From Flavobacteriales bacterium (GTDB taxonomy: Bacteria > Bacteroidota > Bacteroidia > Flavobacteriales_F > PHOS-HE28): a DNA stretch of 64,000 nt. Location of the stretch: assembly GCA_019638085.1 (NCBI GenBank), contig JAHBUL010000002.1, forward strand, positions 238,282-302,281, given 5' to 3'. Made by a program: the position numbers and the translations under genes. Below the pieces are notes generated by a model. That model searched no databases. It was not told the origin of the DNA and saw only the letters and a list, made by a program, of their open reading frames with translations. Shown here piece by piece: positions 45,570 to 53,705 of the stretch. How positions within the stretch are numbered: the first letter of the stretch is position 1; every line of letters starts with the position of its first letter.

Positions 45570-46670
45570 ATGCGATCCTTGATCCTACTTGGGTTCATTA
45601 CGCCGTTCTTGAGCGCTGCGCAGGTGCTCATCCCTACCGTGATCACCCCCTTGAGCACCACCCTGAATGAAACGAGCGGATTGCTGGTGCTCAACGGCGA
45701 GGTATGGACACAGCTGGACAGCGGGAACCCCAATGCCCTGTACCGCATCGATCCCGGGAATGGCGAAGTGCTGCGCACCGTTACGGTGAGCAATGCCAGC
45801 AATGTGGACTGGGAAGAGATCACCACGGACGGTACGTGGCTGTACATCGGCGATTTTGGCAACAACATGGGTTCACGCACCGACCTGCGCGTGTACCGCG
45901 TGTCGCTGGCCGAGTTCCTTGATCCGGGAACCTCCGCCCTATTGGCCGATACCATCCGCTTCTCCTACCCCCTCCAGACCGACTTCACGCCCGCTGACCG
46001 GGCCAACGACTGGGACATGGAGGCGATGATCGCGGTGGACGACACGCTCTTCCTCTTCAGCAAGAATTGGGTGAGCCAGAACTCCTATCTGTATGCGCTC
46101 TCCGCCGAGCCCGGCGATCAGCTCGCCTTCCGCCGCGATACGCTCCCCGCGCAAGGGATCATTACCGGGGCCACGTACTCTCCAAGTACCGGCGGCATCG
46201 CCTTGATCGGTTATAGCATTGGGGAATACCAGCCGTTCATCTGGCGTCTTGCGCAATACCCGGGGCATGCGTTCTTCCGAGGCATAGCACAACGGGATGT
46301 CCTCGTATCGGGCTTCACGCAAATGGAAGGGATAGCCTGGGCCGCTGCCGATACGGTGTACATGACCAATGAATTCAGCACCCTGAACGTTGCCCGGTTG
46401 TGGGCGCTTCCACTGGATCCGCTGATGGGGATCAGCTCCCATGCGAGGATAGCGCACCGCCTTTGGCCCTCGCCCAATGATGGACGGTTCAGCATGGAAA
46501 CGAATGCGCCGTGCCGGATGGAGCTCTTCGACGTGGATGGCCGCTTCCGTGAAGCCCGGGAATTGCGACCGGGGATCAACCAAATGGACATCAGCGACCT
46601 ACCGAACGGTATCTATCTGGTCCGGACCGGCCCCGGTAGCAAAGTGGTCCGGATGAGCGTGGTGCATTGA
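45570..46670 (+). CDS. T9SS-exported propeller-like protein
   Basis: 366 residues. Signal peptide (MRSLILLGFITPFLSAAQ), then repeated sheet segments characteristic of a beta-propeller (GEVWTQLDSGNPNALYRID, TWLYIGDFGNNMG, DTLFLFSKNW), and a T9SS domain from HRLWPSPNDGRFSM to the end. No enzyme motif; it resembles exported SMP-30/NHL-like proteins that have no assigned role. It is divergent from the M28 peptidase gene with 133 bases between. Copy B of the long repeat follows. Confidence 0.8.
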   Translation: MRSLILLGFITPFLSAAQVLIPTVITPLSTTLNETSGLLVLNGEVWTQLDSGNPNALYRIDPGNGEVLRTVTVSNASNVDWEEITTDGTWLYIGDFGNNMGSRTDLRVYRVSLAEFLDPGTSALLADTIRFSYPLQTDFTPADRANDWDMEAMIAVDDTLFLFSKNWVSQNSYLYALSAEPGDQLAFRRDTLPAQGIITGATYSPSTGGIALIGYSIGEYQPFIWRLAQYPGHAFFRGIAQRDVLVSGFTQMEGIAWAAADTVYMTNEFSTLNVARLWALPLDPLMGISSHARIAHRLWPSPNDGRFSMETNAPCRMELFDVDGRFREARELRPGINQMDISDLPNGIYLVRTGPGSKVVRMSVVH

Positions 46671-46734
46671 ATACCCATCGTACCAGCATGCACGCTCGTG
46701 TTGAGGCAGGGAGCACGCAATGTCATTAAGTCAA

Positions 46735-46994
46735 GAGATGGATGCTCGGTTTCCACACGCTCCGATACATATCGGAGGCACACGCTCGGCTCGGTGCCCG
46801 AGGCCTAGGACCCTGAGGGTCTCGATGGGTCAAGGCACGAGTGTGTGCCTGTTCAGGGCTCCGGCCCGACTCGAGTTGTGATGCCTACGGAACTAGTCGG
46901 GCCGGAGGCCCTAGGATACCGCCCACTCGGGAAAAACCCGAACGGGTGCCCGTGTTGGGGACACACGGTCGGATCTGGAAGCAGCATCTGCGCG
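46735..46994 (+). repeat. Long hairpin-rich dispersed repeat, copy B
   Basis: Relative of copy A (38132-38393). It has the palindrome CTCCGATACATATCGGAG (46760-46777) and a perfect 13-bp stem of CTCCGGCCCGACT (46859-46871) with AGTCGGGCCGGAG (46895-46907), which is imperfect in copy A. The CTCGGG-AAAAA-CCCGAA hairpin (46926-46942) shows the compensatory change. It fills most of the gap 46671-47050. Confidence 0.75.
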
Positions 46995-47038
46995 TCCATC
47001 CACGTCCATTGAACAGCTGATGCCATAGGTGGGCTACC

Positions 47039-47046
47039 TACCTTGC
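47039..47046 (+). promoter_or_regulatory. -7-like element abutting the ATG at 47051
   Basis: TACCTTGC lies 4 bases before the ATG, as at 4393 and 49956. Probably leaderless. Confidence 0.35.
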
Positions 47047-47050
47047 GGCC

Positions 47051-48553
47051 ATGCGGTCAACCCTACCCTTTCTGCTCTTCTCTTCGCTCTCCATCGGCAC
47101 GCTTTCAGCCCAAACATGGGCACCTGTGGGCAGTGGCACCACGTCCGCCGTCTACTCATTGGAGGTGTTCAACGGGGAGCTGTATGCCGCAGGCACCTTC
47201 ACCCAGATCGGCGATGCGACGTCCAACTACATCGCGAGATGGAACGGCAGCACGTGGGGCAACGTGGCCAACCTGATCTCCTTCATGGCCGCGGACGGTC
47301 TGTATGCCACGGATACCGCCCTGTTCATAGGCGATGGCGGACGGGTGCGGTTCTGGAACGGAACCAACCTGTTCAACCTCACCGGGGTGAACAGTTCCTC
47401 CTTCAGCAGCTCTGTGTACAGCCTGGCGCACTTTCAGGACACGCTGTACGTGGGCGGCTTCTTCTCCACCCCCTTTGCGCACGTGGCGAAGTGGACCGGG
47501 AGCGCGTACGAGTCCGTCACTTCGGGCTGCAATGCGCAGGTATCCTCGCTCCTCCCGTTCCAGGACCAGTTGTTCGTCGCTGGAAATTTCCAGTACGCGG
47601 GGGATTCGCTGGTGCGCCACACTGCACGCTGGAACGGCAGCGCATGGAACCCCATGGGGGCCGGGGTGAACAACGACGTCTTCGCACATTGCATCTTCCA
47701 GGACACGCTCTACATCGGCGGGCGTTTTACCACGGCGAACGGAATGCCCGCCAGCCGGGTGGCCAAATGGAACGGTAGCCAATGGGTGAAGGTGGGCGGC
47801 ACCCTGAACGACCATGTGACGGCGATGGCCGTCTATCGCGATCAGCTTTACATCGGTGGCGCGTTCACCACCCCGAGCCATATCGCGCGGCTATCCGGTG
47901 GTAGCTGGGTCCCGGTGGGTACGGGTTGCAACGATAACGTGCGCACGATGGAAGTGTACCACGACAGTCTTTTTGTGGGCGGCAGCTTCACTACGGCGGG
48001 TGGTGTGCCGGCACTGCGCATCGCCAAATGGCATATTCCGGAAGCGCCGGTGGCTTCCTTCTCCGTGGGCACCCCTACCCTTTGCCCCAACGAATGCACC
48101 ACGTTCACGGACAATTCTCCCAATCGCGTCTCCTCCCGGACGTGGTCCTTTCCCGGCGGTACGCCAGCGAACAGCACCGACAGCATGCCCACGGTCTGCT
48201 ATGCAACGCCCGGCACCTATCCGGTCACGCTTACCGTAACCAATGCCGGGGGAACGGATAACACAACCGACAGTGTGTTCGTGGAGGTGTGTACAGGTGT
48301 CCAGGAAGCTGCTGAACATGCCGCTTTCAGCATGCAGCCCAACCCCGCGCAAGGCCTGGTCGAGGTGAAGTGTACGGAGATACAGGCGCAAGCCACCCTG
48401 CGCATTGCGGATGCCGCAGGCCGGATGGTGCATGAGGAAATGTTCAGCGGCACCGTACTCGTAGTGGACATCAACCACCTTTCCCCGGGACTTTTCGTGG
48501 TCTCGCTGGAAAGCGCAACGGGCCGCAGCCAACAACGCTTGGTGATCCGATAG
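47051..48553 (+). CDS. T9SS-exported repeat protein with PKD domain
   Basis: 500 residues. Signal peptide (MRSTLPFLLFSSLSIGTLSAQ), seven or so repeats of about 40 residues with the pattern LYxGGxFTTA...VAKWNGSxW (for example LYIGGRFTTANGMPASRVA), forming a probable propeller. A PKD domain (about 335-410, SRTWSFPGGTP) and a T9SS domain (FSMQPNPAQGLVEVKC to the end) follow. Repeats of this type are common in large secreted Bacteroidota proteins of unknown role. Probably surface-attached or released. Confidence 0.82.
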   Translation: MRSTLPFLLFSSLSIGTLSAQTWAPVGSGTTSAVYSLEVFNGELYAAGTFTQIGDATSNYIARWNGSTWGNVANLISFMAADGLYATDTALFIGDGGRVRFWNGTNLFNLTGVNSSSFSSSVYSLAHFQDTLYVGGFFSTPFAHVAKWTGSAYESVTSGCNAQVSSLLPFQDQLFVAGNFQYAGDSLVRHTARWNGSAWNPMGAGVNNDVFAHCIFQDTLYIGGRFTTANGMPASRVAKWNGSQWVKVGGTLNDHVTAMAVYRDQLYIGGAFTTPSHIARLSGGSWVPVGTGCNDNVRTMEVYHDSLFVGGSFTTAGGVPALRIAKWHIPEAPVASFSVGTPTLCPNECTTFTDNSPNRVSSRTWSFPGGTPANSTDSMPTVCYATPGTYPVTLTVTNAGGTDNTTDSVFVEVCTGVQEAAEHAAFSMQPNPAQGLVEVKCTEIQAQATLRIADAAGRMVHEEMFSGTVLVVDINHLSPGLFVVSLESATGRSQQRLVIR

Positions 48554-48589
48554 GGCATCTGATCGTGGTTCCCGACCAGCAAGAACGAG

Positions 48590-48612
48590 AAAAGGCGCTC
48601 GCGCGCCTCTTC
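48590..48612. terminator. Terminator between the convergent T9SS and csbD-like genes
   Basis: GGCGC-TCGC-GCGCC stem, with TTTTCTC following on the minus strand and AGAAAA before it on the plus strand. Confidence 0.65.
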
Positions 48613-48634
48613 TCCCTGATCGTTGAATGTTCCC

Positions 48635-48847
48635 TTAGTGAGGGGTCTTGGCCGTTTTATGGCCTTCGATGATCTCCTTCACTTGGTCCTTGGTCTTGCC
48701 GAGCTTCTGTTGAAGGCGTCCGTACAACTCATCTTCCTTGCCCTCCACGTAGGTGAGGTCATTGTCGGTGAGCTGGCCGTACTGCTGCTTCAGCTTGCCT
48801 TTCATCTCGTTCCAGTTTCCTTTGATCTTATCTGTTGTAGCGCTCAT
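48635..48847 (-). CDS. CsbD-family stress-related protein
   Basis: 70 residues: [21 protein letters not shown], then [25 protein letters not shown] helices, the standard CsbD pattern and length. The family is abundant under general stress in many bacteria, but its molecular role is unknown. The ATG at 48847 starts the domain; the longer frame to 49009 is non-coding. It has its own terminator. Confidence 0.92.
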   Translation of the reverse strand: MSATTDKIKGNWNEMKGKLKQQYGQLTDNDLTYVEGKEDELYGRLQQKLGKTKDQVKEIIEGHKTAKTPH

Positions 48848-49050
48848 TGCTATGGGGGTTATTGGTTCACCGCTATCCCTGCATGGTGCATGCCACTTGC
48901 CCAGATACAACGCTGCCCCTTGCCCGGCGTGGCTTACAAGTGATAACCGCACAATACCCGGATGTGAGGGAACTCCCCGATCACCTGCAAGGGCGGGCAT
49001 TAGTTCCACACTCTGCTATAGAACATCCGTCCGGTACACGGCCCGGAACG

Positions 49051-49075
49051 AAAAAGTCCCCACCGAAGTGAGGAC
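49051..49075 (-). terminator. Terminator of tRNA-Thr
   Basis: Minus strand: GTCCTCAC-TTCG-GTGGGGAC, an 8-bp stem (one G-T) with a TTCG tetraloop, followed by TTTTT, 8 bases after the tRNA 3' end. Confidence 0.85.
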
Positions 49076-49082
49076 CTTTTGG

Positions 49083-49154
49083 AGCCTCCTGTCAGAATTG
49101 AACTGACGACCTGCTCATTACGAATGAGCTGCTCTACCGCTGAGCTAAGGAGGC
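49083..49154 (-). tRNA. tRNA-Thr (anticodon CGT)
   Basis: 72 bases fold as a full cloverleaf: acceptor GCCTCCT with AGGAGGC, D stem GCTC/GAGC, anticodon stem GCTCA/TGAGC with loop TTCGTAA giving anticodon CGT (reads ACG, Thr), T stem GTCAG/CTGAC with loop TTCAATT. CCA is not encoded, so it is added after processing by RNase Z, encoded at 26122. Confidence 0.95.
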
Positions 49155-49256
49155 TTATGAAACGCCCATCAGTTCATGAACGGGCGGCAAATGTATGCCT
49201 CCGGCGCTTATGCTGGTCATGCGCGGGAACATCGTTCGGTCCGAGGTCCGGTGGTC

Positions 49257-49871
49257 TCAGAACTTCGCCTGCAGCCCCAATTGGAATTGCACGCCTGAGG
49301 TCTTCAGCCGTGCGGAATAGTTCACCGCATCCAGCAAGGGATCCCCCGGCGATCGATCGCGCCACTTGAGGTTGTTCGCTGCGTACTTCAACCCGAGGTT
49401 GAGGCCCACCACGGAGCCGAAATAGAACTGAACGGCAGTGCCCAAGCGCAGATGGCCACCCGAGTAGTGGTCGGTGTACAGGTTGACACCCTTCCGCACA
49501 TCGCCGATGCGGAGCTGGCCCAGCCCGAGATCAGCATGGAAGTAAAGCGCGAAGCGATCCTTGTTCACCGCATAGTAGCGTGGCGAAAGCCCCCACAGGA
49601 AAAGCTTGTTCGGATGGGTCCCTGCGGAATCCAAGTAACTGCCCGGCTCCAGGTAAAGACCCAGGCTGAAGCGGTCGGCCAATCCGTATTGCGCTTCAAT
49701 GGGCACGGTTACGGTGAAGGCCCCATCACGGTCGCTGGTATTGATGGATACCCCGGAATAGGAAGCCTCATTGGTGAAATGTGTGGCGTGTGCGCCGAGG
49801 CTGACACCGAGGCCGAACTGAAGGGTACCCTTCGCATTCACTTGGGCCGAGGCGGTGGCCCACAGCACCAT
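49257..49871 (-). CDS. Outer-membrane beta-barrel protein, start uncertain
   Basis: 204 residues from the first ATG. Alternating hydrophobic strands (LQFGLGVSLGAH, LYFHADLGLGQL, GVQFQLGLQAKF) and a C-terminal Phe indicate a small outer-membrane barrel. The ATG gives only MVLWATASAQ before the mature part, too short for a signal peptide. The in-frame codons just upstream (INQRISFALAA) would complete a good one but begin with ATA. An unusual start codon or an upstream error is likely. Divergent from the GNAT gene. Function unknown. Confidence 0.7.
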   Translation of the reverse strand: MVLWATASAQVNAKGTLQFGLGVSLGAHATHFTNEASYSGVSINTSDRDGAFTVTVPIEAQYGLADRFSLGLYLEPGSYLDSAGTHPNKLFLWGLSPRYYAVNKDRFALYFHADLGLGQLRIGDVRKGVNLYTDHYSGGHLRLGTAVQFYFGSVVGLNLGLKYAANNLKWRDRSPGDPLLDAVNYSARLKTSGVQFQLGLQAKF

Positions 49872-49943
49872 GGCGGCCAGCGCGAAGCTTATTCGTTGGT
49901 TTATGCCGAACGGGATCAGGCCGCCAAAGTAGAGACGCGCGTT

Positions 49944-49951
49944 TATCTTGG
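49944..49951 (+). promoter_or_regulatory. -7-like element abutting the ATG at 49956
   Basis: TATCTTGG lies 4 bases before the ATG; a mirror-image CTACTTTG on the minus strand (49925-49932) serves the divergent barrel gene. Confidence 0.35.
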
Positions 49952-49955
49952 CGGC

Positions 49956-50813
49956 ATGCAGGAGTATGATCTGAGGCCGGTGGAAGTGGATGGCCCTACC
50001 TTGAAGAAAATGGCCGCGCTGTTACAGACAGCCTTCCCCGCAGCTGCGCACTTCACGGAGGAGGTACTGCGCTGGCAGTATATCGAGAACCCGGATGGCC
50101 ATGCGGTGGGTTTCAATGCTTGGCTTGGCGATGAACTCGCAGGGCACTATGTAACGCTCCCCTTCATGGCCACCGTGAACGGCACCGTGGAAAGGGGACT
50201 GCTCTCGCTGAACACGGCCACGCATCCCTCCCACCAAGGCAAGGGCCTCTTCACCAAACTGGCCAATGCCACCTACGCGCGCGCAGCGGATGAGGGGTAT
50301 GGCTTCGTGACCGGTGTGGCAAATGCGAACAGCACGCACGGGTTCACCAAGAAGCTCGGCTTCCGGTTGGTCTCCCCGCTACGGGCGATGATCGGCATGG
50401 GGCCGCTGCCCGTGGGCAGGAACGCCAAGGAGGCCCGATTCGCACATGCATGGGAACCCGATTCCATTGGATGGAGGCTCCGCCACCCGGCCTATCAGTA
50501 TTCCGTGAAGGAGAAAGGTGAGCATGCGCTGGTGCTCTCGCAACGCAAGCAATACGGTGCCCGCTTTGTGATGGGCGTCCGTGAACTGCCCCAAATTGAG
50601 GTGGGCATACCCCGCGAAACCGGCAGCGTGCGGCGCAAGGTATGGATCGGCCTGGACCCCGCTATGCACTGGGGAAGCACGCTATATGTGAACATCCCAC
50701 AGCGCTTCCGCCCCTCCCCGCTCAACCTTATTTTCAAGGACCTGACGGGGAAGGACAGGCAATTGGACCCGGCGCAAGTGCGCTTCGATGCCATGGATTT
50801 CGACATCCTCTGA
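49956..50813 (+). CDS. GNAT-family acetyltransferase
   Basis: 285 residues from ATG 49956. The N-terminal half is a GNAT domain: LAGHYVTLPF strand, then THPSHQGKGLFTKLANATYARA, which matches the acetyl-CoA-binding Q/RxxGxG/A loop (HQGKGL), and GFVTGVANANSTHGFTKKLGF as the C-terminal motif. The C-terminal 120 residues form a second domain without assigned role. The substrate is unknown. The 168 extra codons open upstream are antisense to the barrel gene and are not used. Confidence 0.88.
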   Translation: MQEYDLRPVEVDGPTLKKMAALLQTAFPAAAHFTEEVLRWQYIENPDGHAVGFNAWLGDELAGHYVTLPFMATVNGTVERGLLSLNTATHPSHQGKGLFTKLANATYARAADEGYGFVTGVANANSTHGFTKKLGFRLVSPLRAMIGMGPLPVGRNAKEARFAHAWEPDSIGWRLRHPAYQYSVKEKGEHALVLSQRKQYGARFVMGVRELPQIEVGIPRETGSVRRKVWIGLDPAMHWGSTLYVNIPQRFRPSPLNLIFKDLTGKDRQLDPAQVRFDAMDFDIL

Positions 50814-50867
50814 GCCGACTGAACGGCCGTTCTTGGCATCCGCTCAGTTAACCTGTTGGCATGCCCG

Positions 50868-50897
50868 TTGCCTCTTGTTCCGGTGAGGCTATATTTG
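50868..50897 (+). promoter_or_regulatory. Strong consensus promoter of the 58-residue gene
   Basis: TTG (50868-50870), a 19-base spacer, then TATATTTG (50890-50897), an exact TAnnTTTG. This is the best promoter match in the window. Confidence 0.7.
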
Positions 50898-50925
50898 CGC
50901 CCCCCTGCAAGGAGCCTTCTGCATC

Positions 50926-51102
50926 ATGGAACTGAAAGAAGCTATCATCAACGAGTCGGAACGTACCTACTCGGAATACATCGGAGGTGATCATCTCTCC
51001 TTCGATCCACTGACGGACCTGAACCTTCCCTCCAGTTATGAGGAGGTGGTAATGCGCTACAAGCGTTTGCGCGGCGAGCGCCAGCTGGCCTCACTGAATT
51101 GA
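50926..51102 (+). CDS. 58-residue conserved-looking small protein
   Basis: The ORF MELKEAIINESERTYSEYIG...RQLASLN-stop has 58 codons and host-like codon use. It is acidic in its first half and ends in a basic helix (RYKRLRGERQ). It sits between a near-perfect promoter (28 bases upstream) and an intrinsic terminator (22 bases after the stop), so it is a complete, independently transcribed gene. No signal peptide or membrane segment; probably cytoplasmic. I do not recognise a family. Confidence 0.8.
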   Translation: MELKEAIINESERTYSEYIGGDHLSFDPLTDLNLPSSYEEVVMRYKRLRGERQLASLN

Positions 51103-51123
51103 GCGAACATCCTTTTGGAAGAA

Positions 51124-51150
51124 AGCCTCGGATCTACCGGGGCTTTTTTT
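51124..51150 (+). terminator. Intrinsic terminator of the 58-residue gene
   Basis: AGCCTCGG-ATCTA-CCGGGGCT (8 bp, one G-T) followed by seven T. Confidence 0.85.
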
Positions 51151-51157
51151 ATGGAAG

Positions 51158-51264
51158 GAGGCGCGGAGCATGCCTTGGTGAGGATGCCACATAGAGGCGC
51201 GGAGCATGCGTCATCAGCGGTTTTCCCCGTTGAGCGGATCAGCCCGCATCGCGGGCATCCGTGC
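51158..51264. repeat. Repeats upstream of the EF-G2-like gene
   Basis: GAGGCGCGGAGCATGC occurs twice (51158-51173, 51194-51209). Next, 51211-51264 holds a repeat with the hairpin CCCGCATCGCGGG whose relative lies at 53637-53693 after the EF-G2-like gene. The rest of the gap to 51403 has no gene; an imperfect hairpin is at 51345-51360 (ATCGGAGGATCCCTCCGAT). Confidence 0.55.
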
Positions 51265-51403
51265 CATCTCCAGTTAACTAGTTCCCGATCATCCAGACCG
51301 GATTTGCGGATTTCCTCCGCAGAAGTAATTTCAAACCTGCTATCGGAGGATCCCTCCGATGCCGGACGTTCTTTTTTCCTGACCAGGCTAAACCCCTAGA
51401 CCC

Positions 51404-53533
51404 ATGAAGACCTATGATGAAAAACACATCAAGAATGTCGTGTTGCTGGGTTCCCACGGAAGCGGCAAGACGACGCTGGCCGAGACCATGCTCTTTGAAG
51501 CGGGCCTCATCACGCGTCGCGGCCGCATAGAAGATGGCAATACCGTAAGCGACCACACGGAGCTGGAACGCGAGCGCAGGTACAGCACGCAAAGCAGTTG
51601 CATGCACACCGAGTGGCGCAACTACAAGATCAACCTGATCGATACACCGGGGTTGGATGAGCTGGCAGGGGAAATGGTGCCCGCGATCCGGGTGGCCGAT
51701 ACCTGTGTACTGCTGTTGAACGCACGCAACGGCGTGGAGGTGGGCACCGAACTGGTCTGGGAACATGTGGCCCCCACAGCCCGGCCGGTGATCCTTGCCA
51801 TCAACCAACTGGACCAGGCCGGCGCTGACTTCGATGCCTGCGTGGCCCAAGCGCGGGAGCAATTCGGCAGCGCCGTTACCGTGATGCAATATCCCGTGGA
51901 ACAGGGTGAAGGCTTCCACCGCATCATCGACCTGCTGAAGATGACGATGTACGTTTTCAAGGATGAAGGTGGAAAGCCCCTTAAGGAGCCCATACCCGAG
52001 AGCGAGCGCGAACGTGCGGAACAACTGCACAAGGAACTGGTGGAGAAGGCTGCGGAGAATGACGAACGCCTGATGGAGCGCTACTTTGAGGAAGGGGAAC
52101 TGGATGAGGACGGCATGAGCGAAGGGTTGCGCTTGGGCATGCGCGATCGGACCTGCTTCCCGGTGTTCTGCCTGAGCGCCTTGCGGAACATGGGCAGTGG
52201 CCGGCTCATGGGTTTCATTGACAATGTAGCGCCCAGCGCCACGGACATGCCCGCCGCTGCCACCGTGGAAGGTGGTGAACTGCCCTGCCGCGTGGAAGGA
52301 CCCACCGTGCTGTTCACCTTCAAGACCACCATGGAACCACACGCAGGCCGGCTCACGCTGTTCAAGGTGATGAGCGGCGAACTGCGGGAAAGCATGGACC
52401 TGGAGAACGTGGACAGTGGAACGGTGGAACGCTTCAACCAACTTTTCATCCTCAGCGGCAAGGAAAGGAAAGCCGTGGATCGTTTGGTGGCGGGCGATAT
52501 CGGCGGAGCGCTGAAGCTGAGGAACACCGGCACCGGCCATACCCTCTGTGCCAAGGGAGCCGAGCAACACCTATTGCCCATTGACTTTCCGGAGCCCCGT
52601 CTCCACCGCACCATCCGCGCAGCGGATGCGAAGCTCGATGAGAAGCTTCACACGGCCTTGTTGGAACTCCAGCAGGAGGACCCCTCGCTCCGCTTGCGTT
52701 ATAACCGCGATACCGGTGAACAGTTGATCGGCACATTGGGCGAGATCCATCTGGGCGTGGTGGAATGGAAGCTGGCCAAGCAGTTCAAGATCTCGGCGGA
52801 GTTCGGCACACCGCGCGTGCCCTACCGCGAGACCATCCGCAGGCCGGCCGCAGCGATGTACCGGCATAAGAAACAGACCGGTGGCAGCGGGCAGTTCGGC
52901 GAGGTACACCTGAGGATCGAACCATGGTACGAGGGCATGCCTGAGCCCACAGGGCTAGGCGTACGCAGTAAGGAGTATGTGGACCTGCCCACCGGTGGCA
53001 AGCTCGCCTTCTACAACTGCATCACCGGCGGAGTGATCGACAATCGTTTCCTGCCGAGCATCCTCAAGGGCATCATGGAGAAGATGGAGCGCGGACCGCT
53101 CACCGGCTCACCGGCGCGGGATATCCGGGTGATGGTACACGATGGCAAAATGCACCCCGTGGACAGTAACGACATCAGCTTTCGCATTGCCGGGCTGATG
53201 GCATTCAAGGACGCCTTCACCCAAGCGGACCCGCAGTTGATGGAGCCGATCCAAAGTGTGGAGGTGCGTGTCCCGGAGGACCTGATGGGCGATGTGATGA
53301 CGGACCTGCAAGGGCGGCGCAGCATCATCGAAGGCATTGAGGGCGCGGGGCGCATCCAAGTTGTAAAGGCGCAGGTGCCCGTGGCCGAGCTGGATCGCTA
53401 CAGCACCCGCCTGCGTAGCCTCACGCAAGGGCGTGGTGTGCATACGGAACGCTTTCTTGAATATCGGGCCGTGCCCATGGAGCTACAACAAAAGTTGGTG
53501 CATGGTCACCAGCAGGAAGAGGTGCTGGCGTAG
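51404..53533 (+). CDS. EF-G2-like translation factor with altered GTPase site
   Basis: 709 residues with the domain order of elongation factor G. The P-loop GSHGSGKTT (17-25) is intact. In switch II the canonical DTPGHVDF reads DTPGLDEL, so the catalytic His is absent, and the guanine-specificity motif NKxD reads NQLD. Domains II-V follow, with RHKKQTGGSGQFGEV in domain IV and LQGRRSIIEG in domain V. Bacteroides EF-G2 has the same kind of altered GTPase site and is reported to support translocation without GTP hydrolysis; this protein appears homologous. It may act under starvation. It is a single gene, flanked by related repeats. Confidence 0.88.
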   Translation: MKTYDEKHIKNVVLLGSHGSGKTTLAETMLFEAGLITRRGRIEDGNTVSDHTELERERRYSTQSSCMHTEWRNYKINLIDTPGLDELAGEMVPAIRVADTCVLLLNARNGVEVGTELVWEHVAPTARPVILAINQLDQAGADFDACVAQAREQFGSAVTVMQYPVEQGEGFHRIIDLLKMTMYVFKDEGGKPLKEPIPESERERAEQLHKELVEKAAENDERLMERYFEEGELDEDGMSEGLRLGMRDRTCFPVFCLSALRNMGSGRLMGFIDNVAPSATDMPAAATVEGGELPCRVEGPTVLFTFKTTMEPHAGRLTLFKVMSGELRESMDLENVDSGTVERFNQLFILSGKERKAVDRLVAGDIGGALKLRNTGTGHTLCAKGAEQHLLPIDFPEPRLHRTIRAADAKLDEKLHTALLELQQEDPSLRLRYNRDTGEQLIGTLGEIHLGVVEWKLAKQFKISAEFGTPRVPYRETIRRPAAAMYRHKKQTGGSGQFGEVHLRIEPWYEGMPEPTGLGVRSKEYVDLPTGGKLAFYNCITGGVIDNRFLPSILKGIMEKMERGPLTGSPARDIRVMVHDGKMHPVDSNDISFRIAGLMAFKDAFTQADPQLMEPIQSVEVRVPEDLMGDVMTDLQGRRSIIEGIEGAGRIQVVKAQVPVAELDRYSTRLRSLTQGRGVHTERFLEYRAVPMELQQKLVHGHQQEEVLA

Positions 53534-53636
53534 GTTACTGGTTCACGCAGAGGCGCAGGGACGCGGAGAATACCGGACATCCGTGTGGTCCAAGGATAGC
53601 GGTCCAGCCAGCAACTCATGCATCTGCATCATCCGT

Positions 53637-53693
53637 GTCAACGGCGGCTTTTCCCCTGTGAGCAGTCCACCCCGCAACGCGGGCATCCGTGTA
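53637..53693. repeat. Repeat downstream of the EF-G2-like gene
   Basis: Shares with 51211-51264 the series GGCGGCTTTTCCCC, TGAGCAG, CCCGCAACGCGGGCATCCGTG. The hairpin loop differs (AA for AT) but the stem is kept. Confidence 0.55.
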
Positions 53694-53705
53694 ATGCCCC
53701 TCAAA

